Source of the DNA: Bidens hawaiensis
Lineage: Eukaryota > Streptophyta > Magnoliopsida > Asterales > Asteraceae
Reading direction: 5' to 3'
Assembly: GCA_021521415.1 (NCBI GenBank)
Contig: JAIQDT010000670.1
Location: forward strand, 62,001 to 126,000
Length of the DNA: 64,000 nucleotides
Positions 1-14,599 of the stretch are shown here, one piece after another (position 1 is the first letter of the stretch; each line of letters begins with the position of its first letter). The position numbers and the translations under genes were made by a program. The notes beneath the pieces were generated by a model. That model ran no database searches. It was not told where the DNA came from and saw only the letters and a program-made list of their open reading frames with translations.

Positions 1-2499
1 CAAAGGGGTATGTTCACTGATTCGGAGAAAAAACTGAGTATGGGTCGAATCACTGAATCGGATCAGATTTTCGATCTTGATGACCTCCATACAATATTTT
101 ATGATCCTACGAAAGAATCGTATCCATAATTATGCCCTATAGCCACCCCGCGAGCCGTTCGAAATTTTTGCAAGTATTGCCGAAGGGGTATGTTCACTGA
201 TCCGGAGAAAAAACTGAGTATGGGTCGAATCACTGAATCGGATCAGATTTTCGATCTTGATGACCTCCATACAATATTTTATGATCCTACGAAAGAATCG
301 TATCCATAATTATGCCCTATAGCCACCCCGCGAGTCGTTCAAAATTTTGCCAGTATAGCCAAAGGGGTATGTTCCCTGATCCGGAGAAAAAACTTAGTAT
401 GGGTCGAACCACTGAATCGGATCAGAAATTCGGTCTTGGTGACCTACAAACAATATTTTATGATCCTACGAAAGAATCGTATCCATAATTATGCCCTATT
501 GCCACCCCGCGAGCCGTTCGAAATTTTGCCAGTATTGCCAAAGGGGTATGTTCACTGATCCGGAGAAAAAACTGAGTATGGGTCGAACCACGGAATCGGA
601 TCAGAAATTCGGTCTTGGTGACCTCCATACAATATTTTATGATCCTACGAAAGAATCGAATCCACAATTATGCCATATATCCACCCCACGGCCCGTTCGA
701 AATTTTTCCAGTATTGCCAAAGGGGTATGTTCACTGATCCGGAGAAAAAACTGAATATGGCTCGAACCACTGAATCGGATCAGATTTTCAATCTTGATGA
801 CCTCCATACAATATTTTATGATCCTACGAAAGAATCGTATCCATAATTATGCCCTATAGCCACCCCGCGAGCCGTTCGAAATTTTTCCAGTATTGCCAAA
901 TGGGTATGTTCACTGATCCGGAAAAAAATTGAGTATGGGTCGAACCACTGAATCGGATCAGCTTTTCGATCTTGATGACCTCCATACAATATCTTATGAT
1001 CCTACGAAAGAATCGTAACCACAATTATGCTCTATAGCCACCCAGCGGCCCGTTCGAAATTTTGCGAGTATTGCCAAAGGGGTATGTTCACTAATCCGGA
1101 GAAAAAACTGAGTATGGGTCGAACCACTGAATCGGATCAGAAATTCGATCTTGGTGACCTCCATACAATATTTTATGATCCTACGAAAGAATCGTATCCA
1201 TAATTATGCCCTATAGCCACCCCGCGAGCCGTTAGAAATTTTGCCAATATTGCCAAAGGGGTATGTTCACTGATCCGGAGAAAAAACTGAGTATGGGTCG
1301 AACCACTGAATTGGGTAAGAAATTCGGTCTTGGTGACCTCCATACAATATTTTATGATCCTACGAAAGAATCGAATCCACAATTATGCCCTATTGCCACC
1401 CCGCGGCCCGTTCGAAATTTTGCCAGTATTGCCAAAGGTATATGTTCACTGATCCGGAGAAAAAATTGAGTATGGGTCGAACCAGTGAATCGGATCAGAT
1501 TTTCGATCTTTTTAACCTCCATACAATATTTTATGATCCTAAGAAAGAATCGTATCCATAATTATGCCCTATAGCCACCCCGCGAGCCGTTCGAAATTTT
1601 GCCAGTATTGCCAAAGGGGTATGTTCACAGATCCAGAGAAAAAACTGAGTATGGGTCGAACCACTGAATCGGATCAGAATTGGATCCATAATTATGCTCT
1701 ATAACCACCCCGTGGCCAGTTCGAAATTTTTCCAGTATTGCCATAGGGGTATGTTCACTGATCCGGTGACAAAACTGAGTACGAGTCGAACCACTGAATC
1801 GGATCAGATTTTCGATCTTGATGACCTCCATACAATATTTTATGATCCTACGAAATAATCGTATCCATAATTATGCCCAATTGCCACCCCGCGAGCCGTT
1901 CGAAATTTTTCCAGTATTGCCAAAGGGGTATGTTCACTGATCCGGAGAAAAAACTGAGTATGGGTCGAACCACTAAATCGGATCAGAAACTCGGTTTTGG
2001 TGTCCTCCATACAATATTTTATGATCATACGAAAGAATCGAATCCACAATTATGCCCTATAGCCAACCCGCGGCCCGTTCGAAATTTTGCCAGTATTGCC
2101 AAAGGGGTATGTTCACTGATCCGGAGAAAAAACTGAGTATGGGTCGAACCAGTGAATCGGATCAGATTTTCTATCTTGATGACCTCCATACAATATTTTA
2201 TGATCTTAAGAAAGAATAGTATCCATAATTATGCCCTATAGCCACCCCGCGAGCCGTTCGAAATTTTGCCAGTATTGCCAAAGGGTATGTTCACTGATCC
2301 GGAGAAAAAACTGAGTATGGGTCGAACCACTGAATCGGATCAGAAATTCGGTCTTGGTGACCTTCATACAATATTTTAAGATCCTACGAAAGAATCGAAT
2401 CCACAATTATGCCCTATAGACACCCCGCGGCCCGTTCGAAATTTTGCCAGTAATGCCAATGGGGTATTTTCACTGATCCCGAGAAAAAACTGAGTATGG

Positions 2500-4999
2500 G
2501 TCGAACCACTGAATCGGATCAGATTTTCGATCTTGATGACCTCCATTCAATATTTTATGATCCTATGAAAGAATTGGATCCATAATTATGCTCTATAACC
2601 ACCCCGTGACCAGTTCGAAATTTTCCCAGTATTGCCAAAGGGGTATGTTCACAGATCCGGTGAAAAAACTGAGTACGAGTCGAACCTCTGAATCGGATCA
2701 GAAATTCGGTCTTGGTGACCTCCAAACAATATTTTATGATCTTACGAAAGAATCGGATCCACAATTATGCCTTATAGCCACCCCGCGGCCCGTTCGAAAT
2801 TTTGCCATTATTGCCCAAGGGGTATGTTCACTGATCCGGAGAAAAAACTGAGCATGGGTCGAATCACTGAATCGGATCAGATTTTCGATCTTGATGACCT
2901 CCATACAATATTTTATGATCCTACGAAATAATCATATCCATAATTATGCCCAATAGCCACCCCGCGAGCCGTTCGAAATTTTGCCAATATTGCCAAAGGG
3001 GTATGTTCACTGATCCGGAGAAAAAACTGAGTATGGGTCGAACCACTGAATCGGGTAAGAAATTCGGTCTTGGTGACCTCCATACAATATTTTATGATCC
3101 TACGAAAGAATCGAATCCACAATTATGCCCTATTGACACCCCGCGGCCCGTTCGAAATTTTGCCAGTATTGCCGAAGGGGTATGTTCACTGATCAGGAGA
3201 AAAAACTGAGTATGGCTCGAACCACTGAATCGGATCAGATTTTCGATCTTAATGACCTCCATACAATATTTTATGATCCTACGAAAGAATCGTATCCATA
3301 ATTATGCCCTATAGCCACCCCGCGAGCCGTTCGAAATTTTTCTAGTATTGCCAAATGGGTATGTTCACTGATCCGGAGAAAAAACTAAGTATGGGTCGAA
3401 CCACTGAATCGGATCAGATTTTCGATCTTGATGACCTCCATACAATATATTATGATCCTACGAAAGAATTGGATCCATAATTATGTTCTATAACCACCCC
3501 GTGACCAGTTCGAAATTTTGCCAGTATTGACAAAGGGGTATGTTCACAGATCCGGTGAAAAAACTGAGTACGAGTCGAACCACTGAATCGGATCAAAAAT
3601 TCGGTCTTGGTGACCTCCAAACAATATTTTATGATCTTACGAAAGAATCGGATCCACAATTATGCCTTATAGCCACCCCGCGGCCCGTTCGAAATTTTGC
3701 CAGTATTGCCAAAGGGGTATGTTCACTGAACCGGAGAAAAAACTGAGTATGGGTCGAATCACTGAATCGGATCAGATTTTCGATCTTGATGACCTCCATA
3801 CAATATTTTATGATCCTACGAAATAATCATATCCATAATTATGCCCAATAGCCACCCCGCGAGCCGTTCGAAATTTTCCCAATATTGCCAAAGGGGTATG
3901 TTCACTGATCCGGAGAAAAAACTGAGTATGGGTCGAACCACTGAATCGGGTAAGAAATTCGGTCTTGGTGACCTCCATACAATATTTTATGATCCTACGA
4001 AAGAATCGAATCCACAATTATGCCCTATTGACACCCCGCGGCCCGTTCGAAATTTTGCCAGTATTGCCGAAGGGGTATGTTCACTGATCAGGAGAAAAAA
4101 CTGAGTATGGCTCGAACCACTGAATCGGATCAGATTTTCGATCTTAATGACCTCCATACAATATTTTATGATCCTACGAAAGAATTGTATCCATAATTAT
4201 GCCCTATAGCCACCCCGCGAGCCGTTCGAAATTTTTCTAGTATTGCCAAATGGGTATGTTCACTGATCCGGAGAAAAAACTAAGTATGGGTCGAACCACT
4301 GAATCGGATCAGATTTTCGATCTTGATGACCTCCATACAATATATTATGATCCTACGAAAGAATTGGATCCATAATTATGTTCTATAACCACCCCGTGAC
4401 CAGTTCGAAATTTTGCCAGTATTGCCAAAGGGGTATGTTCACAGATCCGGTGAAAAAACTGAGTACGAGTCGAACCACTGAATCGGATCAAAAATTCGGT
4501 CTTGGTGACCTCCAAACAATATTTTATGATCTTACGAAAGAATCGGATCCACAATTATGCCTTATAGCCACCCCGCGGCCCGTTCGAAATTTTGCCAGTA
4601 TTGCCAAAGGGGTATGTTCACTGATCCGGAGAAAAAACTGAGTATGGGTCGAATCACTGAATCGGATCAGATTTTCGATCTTGATGACCTCCATACAATA
4701 TTTTATGATCCTACGAAATAATCATATCCATAATTATGCCCAATAGCCACCCCGCGAGCCGTTCGAAATTTTCCCAATATTGCCAAAGGGATATGTTCAC
4801 TGATCCGGAAAAAAAACTGAGTATGGGTCGAACCACTGAATCGGGTAAGAAATTCGGTCTTGGTGACCTCCATACAATATTTTATGATCCTACGAAAGAA
4901 TCGAATCCACAATTATGCCCTATTGCCGCCCCGCGGCCCGTTCGAAATTTTGCCAGTATTGCCGAAGGGGTATGTTCACTGATTCGGAGAAAAAACTGA
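2500..4999. repeat. Higher-order repeat, 895-bp pentamer
   Basis: Within the satellite, distinctive monomer variants recur every 895 bp, which is five monomers. One type starts near 2,555, 3,450 and 4,345, and a second near 2,913, 3,808 and 4,703. Corresponding monomers at 895-bp spacing are more alike than adjacent ones, which is the definition of a higher-order repeat. The same two variants recur again near 6,276/6,634 and 8,207/8,565, each time 1,931 bp further on. That equals ten full monomers plus one shortened to about 141 bp. Confidence 0.85.
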
Positions 5000-7383
5000 G
5001 TATGGCTCGAACCACTAAATCGGATCAGATTTTCGATCTTGATGACCTCCATACAATATTTTATGATCCTACGAAAGAATCGTATCCATAATTATGTCCT
5101 ATAGCCACCCCGCGAGCCGTTCAAAATTTTTCCAGTATTGCCAAATGGGTATGTTCACTGATCTGGAGAAAAAACTGAGTATGGGTCGAACCACTTATTC
5201 GGATCAGAAATTCGATCTTGGTGACCTCCATACAAAATTTTATGATCCTACGAAAGAATCGATTCCACAATTATACCCAATAGCCACCCCGCGGCCCGTT
5301 CGAAATTTTGGCAGTATTGCCAAATGGTTGAACCACTGAATCGGTTCAGATTTTCGATCTTGATGACCTCCATACAATATATTATGATCCTACGAAAGAA
5401 TTGGATCCATAATTATGCTCTATAACCACCCCGTTGTCAGTTCGAAATTTTGCCAGTATTGCCAAAGGGGTATGTTCACTGATCCGGTGACAAAACTGAG
5501 TACGAGTCGAACCACTGAATCGGATCAGATTTTCGATCTTGATGACCTCCATACAATATTTTATGATCCTACGAAATAATCGTATCCATAATTATGCCCA
5601 ATTGCCACCCCGCGAGCCGTTCGAAATTTTTCCAGTATTTCCAAAGGGGTATGTTCACTGATCCGGAGAAAAAACTGAGTATGGGTCGAACCACTAAATC
5701 GGATCAGAAACTCGGTTTTGGTGACCTCCATACAATATTTTATGATCCTACGAAAGAATCGAATCCACAATTATGCCCTATAGCCAACCCGCGGCCCGTT
5801 CAAAATTTTGCCAGTATTGCCAAAGGGGTATGTTCACTGATCCGGAGAAAAAACTGAGTATGGGTCGAACCAGTGAATCGGATCAGATTTTCGTTCTTGA
5901 TGACCTCCATACAATATTTTATGATCTTACGAAAGAATAGTATCCATAATTATGCCCTATAGCCACCCCGCGAGCCGTTCGAAATTTTGCCCGTATTGCC
6001 AAAGGGTATGTTCACTGATCCGGAGAAAAAACTGAGTATGGGTCGAATCACTGAATCGGATCAGAAATTCGGTCTTGGTGACCTCCATACAATATTTTTA
6101 GATCCTACGAAAGAATCGAATCCACAATTATGCCCTATAGACACCCCGCGGCCCGTTCGAAATTTTTCCAGTATTGCCAATGGGGTATGTACACTGATCC
6201 GGAGAAAGAACTGAGTATGGGTCGAACCACTGAATCGGATCAGATTTTCAATCTTGATGACCTCCATTCAATATTTTATGATCCTACGAAAGAATTGGAT
6301 CCATAATTATGCTCTATAACCACCCCGTGACCAGTTCGAAATTTTGCCAGTATTGCCAAAGAGGTATGTTCACAGATCCGGTGAAAAAACTGAGTACGAG
6401 TCGAACCACTGAATCGGATCAGAAATTCCGTCTTGGTGACCTCCAAACAATATTTTATGATCTTACGAAAGAATCGGATCCACAATTATGCCTTATAGCC
6501 ACCCCGCGGCCCGTTCGAAATTTTGCCAGTAATGCCAAAGGGGTATGTTCACTGATCCGGAGAAAAAACTGAGTATGGGTCGAATCACTGAATCGGATCA
6601 GATTTTCGATCTTGATGACCTCCATACAATATTTTATGATCCTACGAAATAATCATATCCATAATTATGCCCAATAGCCACCCCGCGAGCCGTTCGAAAT
6701 TTTGCCAATATTGCCAAAGGGATATGTTCACTGATCCGGAAAAAAAACTGAGTGTGGGTCGAACCACTGAATCGGGTAAGAAATTCGGTCTTGGTGACCT
6801 CCATACAACATTTTATGATCCTACGAAAGAATCGAATCCACAATTATGCCCTATTGCCACCCCGCGGCCCGTTCGAAATTTAGCCAGTATTGCCGAAGGG
6901 GTATGTTCACTGATCCGGAGAAAAAACTGAGTATGGCTCGAACCACTGAATCGGATCAGATTTTCGATCTTGATGACCTCCATACAATATTTTAAGATCC
7001 TACGAAAGAATCGAATCCACAATTATGCCCTATTCCCACCCCGCGGCCCGTTCGAAATTTTGCCAGTATTGCCGAAGGGGTATGTTCACTGATTCGGGGA
7101 AAAAACTGAGTATGGCTCGAACCACTGAATCGGATCAGATTTTCGATCTTGATGACCTCCATACAATATTTTATGATCCTACGAAAGAATCGTATCCATA
7201 ATTATGCCCTATAGCCACCCCGCGAGCCGTTCGAAATTTTTCCAGTATTGCCAAATGGGTGTGTTCACTGATCTGGAGAAAAAACTGAGTATGGGTCGAA
7301 CCACTGAATCGGATCAGAAATTCGATCTTGGTGACCTCCATACAATATTTTATGATCCTACGAAAGAATCGAATCCACAATTA

Positions 7384-10171
7384 TACCCAATAGCCACCCC
7401 GCGGCCCGTTCGAAATTTTGCCCGTATTGCCAAAGATTCGAACCACTGAATCGGTTCAGATTTTCGATCTTGATGACCTCCATACAATATATTATGATCC
7501 TACGAAAGAATTGGATCCATAATTATGCTCTATAACCACCCCGTGGCCAGTTCGAAATTTTGCCAGTATTGCCAAAGGGGTATGTTCACTGATCCGGTGA
7601 CAAAACTGAGTACGAGTCGAACCACTGAATCAGATCAGAAATTCGGTCTTGGTGACCTCCAAACAATATTTTATGATCTTACGAAAGAATCGGATCCACA
7701 ATTATGCCGTATAGCCACCCAGCGGCCCGTTCGAAATTTTGCTAGTATTGCCAAAGGTGTATGTTCACTGATACGGAGAAAAAACTGAGTATGGGTCGAA
7801 TCACTGAATCGGATCAGATTTTCGATCTTGATGACCTCCATACAATATTTTATGATCCTACGAAATAATCGTATCCATAATTATGCCCAATTGCCACCCC
7901 GCGAGCCGTTCGAAATTTTGCCAGTATTGCCAAAGGGTATGTTCACTGATCCGGAGAAAAAACTGAGTATGGGTCGAACCACTGAATCGGATCAGAAATT
8001 CGGTCTTGGTGACCTCCATACAATATTTTAAGATCCTACGAAAGAATCGAATCCACAATTATGCCCAATAGACACCCCGAGGCCCGTTCGAAATTTTGCC
8101 AGTAATGCCAATGGGGTATGTTCACTGATCCGGAGAAAAAACTGAGTATGGGTCGAACCACTGAATCGGATCAGATTTTCGATCTTGATGACCTCCATTC
8201 AATATTTTATGATCCTACGAAAGAATTGGATCCATAATTATGCTCTATAAACACCCCGTGACCAGTTCGAAATTTTGCCAGTATTGCCAAAGGGGTATGT
8301 TCACAGATCCGGCGAAAAAACTGAGTACGAGTCGAACCACTGAATCGGATCAGAAATTCGGTCTTGGTGACCTCCAAACAATATTTTATGATCTTACGAA
8401 AGAATCGGATCCACAATTATGCCTTATAGCCACCCCGCGGCCCGTTCGAAATTTTGCCAGTATTGCCAAAGGGGTATGTTCACTGATCCGGAGAAAAAAC
8501 TGAGTATGGGTCGAATCACTGAATCGGATCAGATTTTCGATCTTGATGACCTCCATACAATATTTTATGATCCTACGAAATAATCATATCCATAATTATG
8601 CCCGATAGCCACCCCGCGAGCCGTTCGAAATTTTGCCAATATTGCCAAAGGGGTATGTTCACTGATCCGGAGAAAAAACTGAGTATGGGTCGAACCACTG
8701 AATCGGGTAAGAAATTCGGTCTTGGTGACCTCCATACAATATTTTATGATCCTACGAAAGAATCGAATCCACAATTATACCCAATAGCCACCCCGCGGCC
8801 CGTTCGAAATTTTGCCCGTATTGCCAAAGATTCGAACCACTGAATCGGTTCAGATTTTCGATCTTGATGACCTCCATACAATATATTATGATCCTACGAA
8901 AGAATTGGATCCATAATTGTGCTCTATAACCACCCCGTGGCCAGTTCGAAATTTTGCCAGTATTGCCAAAGGGGTATGTTCACTGATCCGGTGACAAAAC
9001 TGAGTACGAGTCGAACCACTGAATCAGATCAGAAATTCGGTCTTGGTGACCTCCAAACAATATTTTATGATCTTACGAAAGAATCAGATCCACAATTATG
9101 CCGTATAGCCACCCAGCGGCCCGTTCGAAATTTTGCTAGTATTGCCAAAGGTGTATGTTCACTGATACGGAGAAAAAACTGAGTATGGGTCGAATCACTG
9201 AATCGGATCAGATTTTCGATCTTGATGACCTCCATACAATATTTTATGATCCTACGAAATAATCGTATCCATAATTATGCCCAATTGCCACCCCGCGAGC
9301 CGTTCGAAATTTTGCCAGTATTGCCAAAGGGTATGTTCACTGATCCGGAGAAAAAACTGAGTATGGGTCGAACCACTGAATCGGATCAGAAATTCGGTCT
9401 TGGTGACCTCCATACAATATTTTAAGATCCTACGAAAGAATCGAATCCACAATTATGCCCAATAGACACCCCGAGGCCCGTTCGAAATTTTGCCAGTAAT
9501 GCCAATGGGGTATGTTCACTTATCCGGAGAAAAAACTGAGTATGGGTCGAACCACTGAATCGGATCAGATTTTCGATCTTGATGACCTCCATTCAATATT
9601 TTATGATCCTACGAAAGAATTGGATCCATAATTATGCTCTATAAACACCCCGTGACCAGTTCGAAATTTTGCCAGTATTGCCAAAGGGGTATGTTCACAG
9701 ATCCGGCGAAAAAACTGAGTACGAGTCGAACCACTGAATCGGATCAGAAATTCGGTCTTGGTGACCTCCAAACAATATTTTATGATCTTACGAAAGAATC
9801 GGATCCACAATTATGCCTTATAGCCACCCCGCGGCCCGTTCGAAATTTTGCCAGTATTGCCAAAGGGGTATGTTCACTGATCCGGAGAAAAAACTGAGTA
9901 TGGGTCGAATCACTGAATCGGATCAGATTTTCGATCTTGATGACCTCCATACAATATTTTATGATCCTACGAAATAATCATATCCATAATTATGCCCGAT
10001 AGCCACCCCGCGAGCCGTTCGAAATTTTGCCAATATTGCCAAAGGGGTATGTTCACTGATCCGGAGAAAAAACTGAGTATGGGTCGAACCACTGAATCGG
10101 GTAAGAAATTCGGTCTTGGTGACCTCCATACAATATTTTATGATCCTACGAAAGAATCGAATCCACAATTA
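7384..10171. repeat. Near-identical 1,394-bp tandem duplication in the satellite
   Basis: Two adjacent blocks, about 7,384-8,777 and 8,778-10,171, are almost identical at a spacing of 1,394 bp (seven full monomers plus one of about 141 bp). Each contains the same deletion junction, in which the monomer jumps from TTGCCAAA directly to GATTCGAACC (7,431 and 8,825). They differ at only a few positions that I noticed, for example an ATTATG/ATTGTG change near 8,917. This is among the most recent duplications in the array. The junction variant probably arose once and was copied with the block. Confidence 0.85.
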
Positions 10172-13100
10172 TGCCCTATTGCCACCCCGCGGCCCGTTTG
10201 AAATTTTGCCAGTATTGTCGAAGGGGTATGTTCACAGATCCGGAGAAAAAACTGAGTATGGCTCGAACCACTGAATCGGATCAGATTTTCGATCTTAATG
10301 ACCTCCATACAATATTTTATGATCCTACGAAAGAATCGAATCCACAATTATACCCAATAGCCACCCCGCGGCCCGTTCGAAATTTTGCCTGTATTGCCAA
10401 AGGGGTATTTTCACTGATCCGGAGAAAAAACTAAGCATGGGTCGAACCACTCAATCGGATCAGAAATTCGATCTTGATGACCTCCATACAATATCTTATG
10501 ATCCTACGAAAGAATCGTAACCTTAATTATGCCCTATAGCCACCCCGCGTCCCGTTCGAAATTTTGCCTGTATTGCCAAAGGGGTATGATCACTGATCCG
10601 GAGAAAAAACTGAGTATGGGTCGAATCACTGAATCGGATCAGATTTTCGATCTTGATGACCTCCATACAATATCTTATGATCCTACGAAAGAATCGTAAC
10701 CACAATTATGCCCTATAGCCACCCCGCGTCCCGTTCGAAATTTTGCCAGTATTGCCAAAGGGGTATGTTCACTGATCCGGAGAAAAAACTGAGTATGGGT
10801 CGAACCACTGAATCGGATCAGATTTTCGATCTTAATGACCTCCATTCAATATTTTATAATCCTACGAAAGAATTGGATCCATAATTATGCTCTATAACCA
10901 CCCCGTAACCAGTTCGAAATTTTGCCAGTATTGCCAAAGGGGTATGTTCACAGATCCGGTGAAAAAACTGAGTACGAGTCGAAACACTGAATCGGATCAG
11001 AAATTCGATCTTGGTGACCTCCATACAATATTTTATGATCCTACGAAAGAATCGGATAGACAATTATGCCTTATAGCCACCCCGCGGCCGTTCGAAATTT
11101 TGCCAGTATTGCCAAAAGGGTATGTTCACTGATCCGGAGAAAAAACTGAGTGAGGGTCGAATCACTGAATCGGATCAGATTTTCGATCTTGATGACCTCC
11201 ATACAATATTTTATGATCCTACGAAAGAATCGTATCCATAATTATGCCCTATAGCCACCTCGCGAGCCGTTCGAAATTTTGCCAGTATTGCCAAAGGGGT
11301 ATGTTCACTGATCAGGAGAAAAAACTGAGTATGGGTCGAACCACTGAAACGGATCAGAAATTCGGTCTTGGTGACCTCCATACAATATTTTATGATCCTA
11401 CGAAAGAATCGAATCCACAATTATACCCTATAGCCACCCCGCGAGCCGTTCGAAATTTTTCCAGTATTGCCAAAGGGGTTTGTTCACTGATCCGGAGAAA
11501 AAACTGAGTATGGGTAGAACCACTGAATCGGATCAGATTTTCGATCTTGATGACCTCCATACAATATATTATTATCCTACGAAAGAATTGGATCCATAAT
11601 TATGCTCAATAACCACCCCGTGGCCAGTTCGAAATTTTGCCAGTATTGCCAAAGAGGTATGTTTACAGATTCGGTGAAAAAACTGAGTACGAGTCGAACC
11701 ACTGAATCGGATCAGAAATTCGGTCTTGGTGACCTCCAAACAATATTTTATGATCTTTCGAAAGAATCGGATCCACAATTATGCTCTATAGCCACCCCGC
11801 GGCCCGTTCGAAATTTTGCCTGTATTGCCAAAGGGGTATGTTCACTGACTCGGAGAAAAAACTGAGTATGGGTCGAATCACTGAATCGGATCAGATTTTC
11901 GATCTTGATGACCTCCAAACAATATTTTATGATCCTACGAAATAATCGTATCCATAATTATGCCCAAGAGCCACCCCGCGAGCCGTTCGAAATTTTGCCA
12001 GTATTGCCAAAGTGGTATGTTCACTGATTCGGAGAAAAAACTGAGTATGGGTCGAACCACTGAATCGGATCAGAAATTCGGTCTTGGTGACCTCTACACA
12101 ATATTTTATGATTCTACGAAAGAATCGAATCCACAATTATGCCCTATAGCTACCCCGCGGCCCATTCGAAATTTTGCAAGTATTTCCAAAGGTGTATGTT
12201 CACTGAACCGGAGAAAAAACTGAGTATGGGTCGAACCAGTGAATCGGATCAGATTTTCGATCTTGATGACCTCCATACAATATTTTATGATCCAAAGAAA
12301 GAATCGTATCCATAATTATGCCCTCTAGCCACCCCGCGGCCCGTTCGAAATTTTGCCAGTATTGCCAAAGGGGTATGTTCACTGATCCAGAGAAAAAACT
12401 GAGTACGAGTCGAACCACTGAATCGGATCAGAAATTCGGTCTTGGTGACCTCCATACAATATTTTATGATCCTACGAAAGAATCGAATCCACAATTATAC
12501 CCAATAGCCACCCCGCGGCCCGTTCGAAATTTTGCAAGTATTGCCAAAGGGGTATGTTCACTGATCCGGAGAAAAAACTGAGTATGGGTCGAACCACTGA
12601 ATCGGATCAGAAATTCGGTCTTGGTGACCTCCATACAATATTTTATGATCCTACGAAAGAATCGAATCCATAATTATGCCCTATAGCCACCCCGCGGCCC
12701 GTTCGAAATTTTGCCAGTATTGCCGAAGGGGTATGTTCACTGATCCGGAGAAAAAACTGAGTATGGCTCGAACCACTGAATCGGATGAGAAATTTTGTTT
12801 TGGTGACCTCCAAACAATATTTTTTGATCCTACGAAAGAATCGGATCCACAATTATGCCTTATAGTCACCCCGCGGCCTGTTCGAAATGTTGCCTGTATT
12901 GCCAAAGGGGTATGTTCACTGATCCGGAGAAAAAACTGAGTGTGGGTCGAACCACTGAATCGGATCAGATTTTCGATCTTGTTGACCTCCGTACAATTTT
13001 TTATGATCCTACGGAAGAATCGTTTCCATAATTATGCCTAATAGCCCCCCCGCGAGCCGTTCGAAATTTTGCCAGTATTGCCAAAGGGGTTTGTTCACTG

Positions 13101-14599
13101 ATCCGGAGAAAAAACTGAGTATGGGTCGAACCACTGAATCGGATCAGAAATTCGGTCTTGGTGACCTCCACACAATATTTTATGATCCTACGAAAGAATT
13201 GAATCCACAATTATGCCCTATAGCCACCCCGCGGCCCGTTCGAAATTTTGCCAGTATTGCCAAAGGGGTATGTTCACTGATCCGGAGAAAAAACTTAGTA
13301 TGGGTCGAACCAGTGAATCGGATCAGATTTTTGATCTTGATGACCTCCATACAATATTTTATGATCCTAAGAAAGAATCGTATCCATAATTATGCCCTAT
13401 AGCCACCCCGCGGCCCGTTCGAAATTTTGCCAGTATTGCCAAAGGGGTATGTTCACTGATCCAGAGAAAAAACTGAGTACGAGTTGAATCACTTAATCGG
13501 ATCAGAAATTCGGTCTTTGTGACCTCCATACAATATTTTATGATCCTACGAAAGAATCGAATCCATAATTATACCCAATAGCCACCCCGCGGCCCGTTCG
13601 AAATTTTGCCAGTATTGCCGAAAGGGTATGTTCACTGATCCGGAGAAAAAACTGAGTATGGCTCGAACCATTGAATCGGATGGGAAATTTTGTTTTGGTG
13701 ACCTCCAAACAATATTTTTTGATCCTACGAAAGAATCGGATCCACAATTATGCCTTATAGTCACCCCGCGGCCTGTTCGAAATTTTGCCTGTATTGCCAA
13801 AGTGGTATGTTCACTGATCCGGAGAAAAAACTGAGTGTGGGTCGAACCACTGAATCGGATCAGATTTTCGATCTTGTTGACCTCCGTACAATATTTTATG
13901 ATCCTACGAAAGAATCGAATCCATAATTATGCCCTATAGCCACCCCGCGGCCCGTTCAAAATTTTGCCAGTATTGCCAAAGTGGTATGTTCGCAGATCCG
14001 GAGAAAAAACTGAGTATGGGTCGAACCACTGAATCGGATCAAATTTTCGATCTTGATGACCTCCACACAATATTTTATGATCCTACGAAAGAATCGTATC
14101 CATAATTATGCCTTATAGACACCCCGCGAGCCGTTCGAAATTTTGCCACTATTGCTAAAGGGGTATGTTCACTGATCCGGAGAAAAAACTGAGTATGGGT
14201 CGAACCACTGAATCGGATCAGAAATTTGGTCTTGGTGACCTCCATACAATATTTTATGATCTTACGAAAGAATCGAATCCACAATTATGCCCTATAGCCA
14301 CCCCGCGGCCCGTTCGAAATTTTGCCAGTATTGCCAAAGGGGTATGCTCACTGATCCGGAGAAAAAACTGAGTATGGTTCAAACCACTGAATCGGATCAG
14401 AAATTCGATCTTGGTGACCTTCAAACAATATTTTATGATCCTACGAAAGAATCGTATCCATAATTATGCCCTATAGCCACCCCGCGAGCCGTTTGAAATT
14501 TTGCCGGTAATGCCAAAGGGGTATGTTCACTGATCCGGAGAAAAAACTTAGTATGGGTCGAACCACTGAATCGGATCAGAAATTCGATCTTGGTGACCT

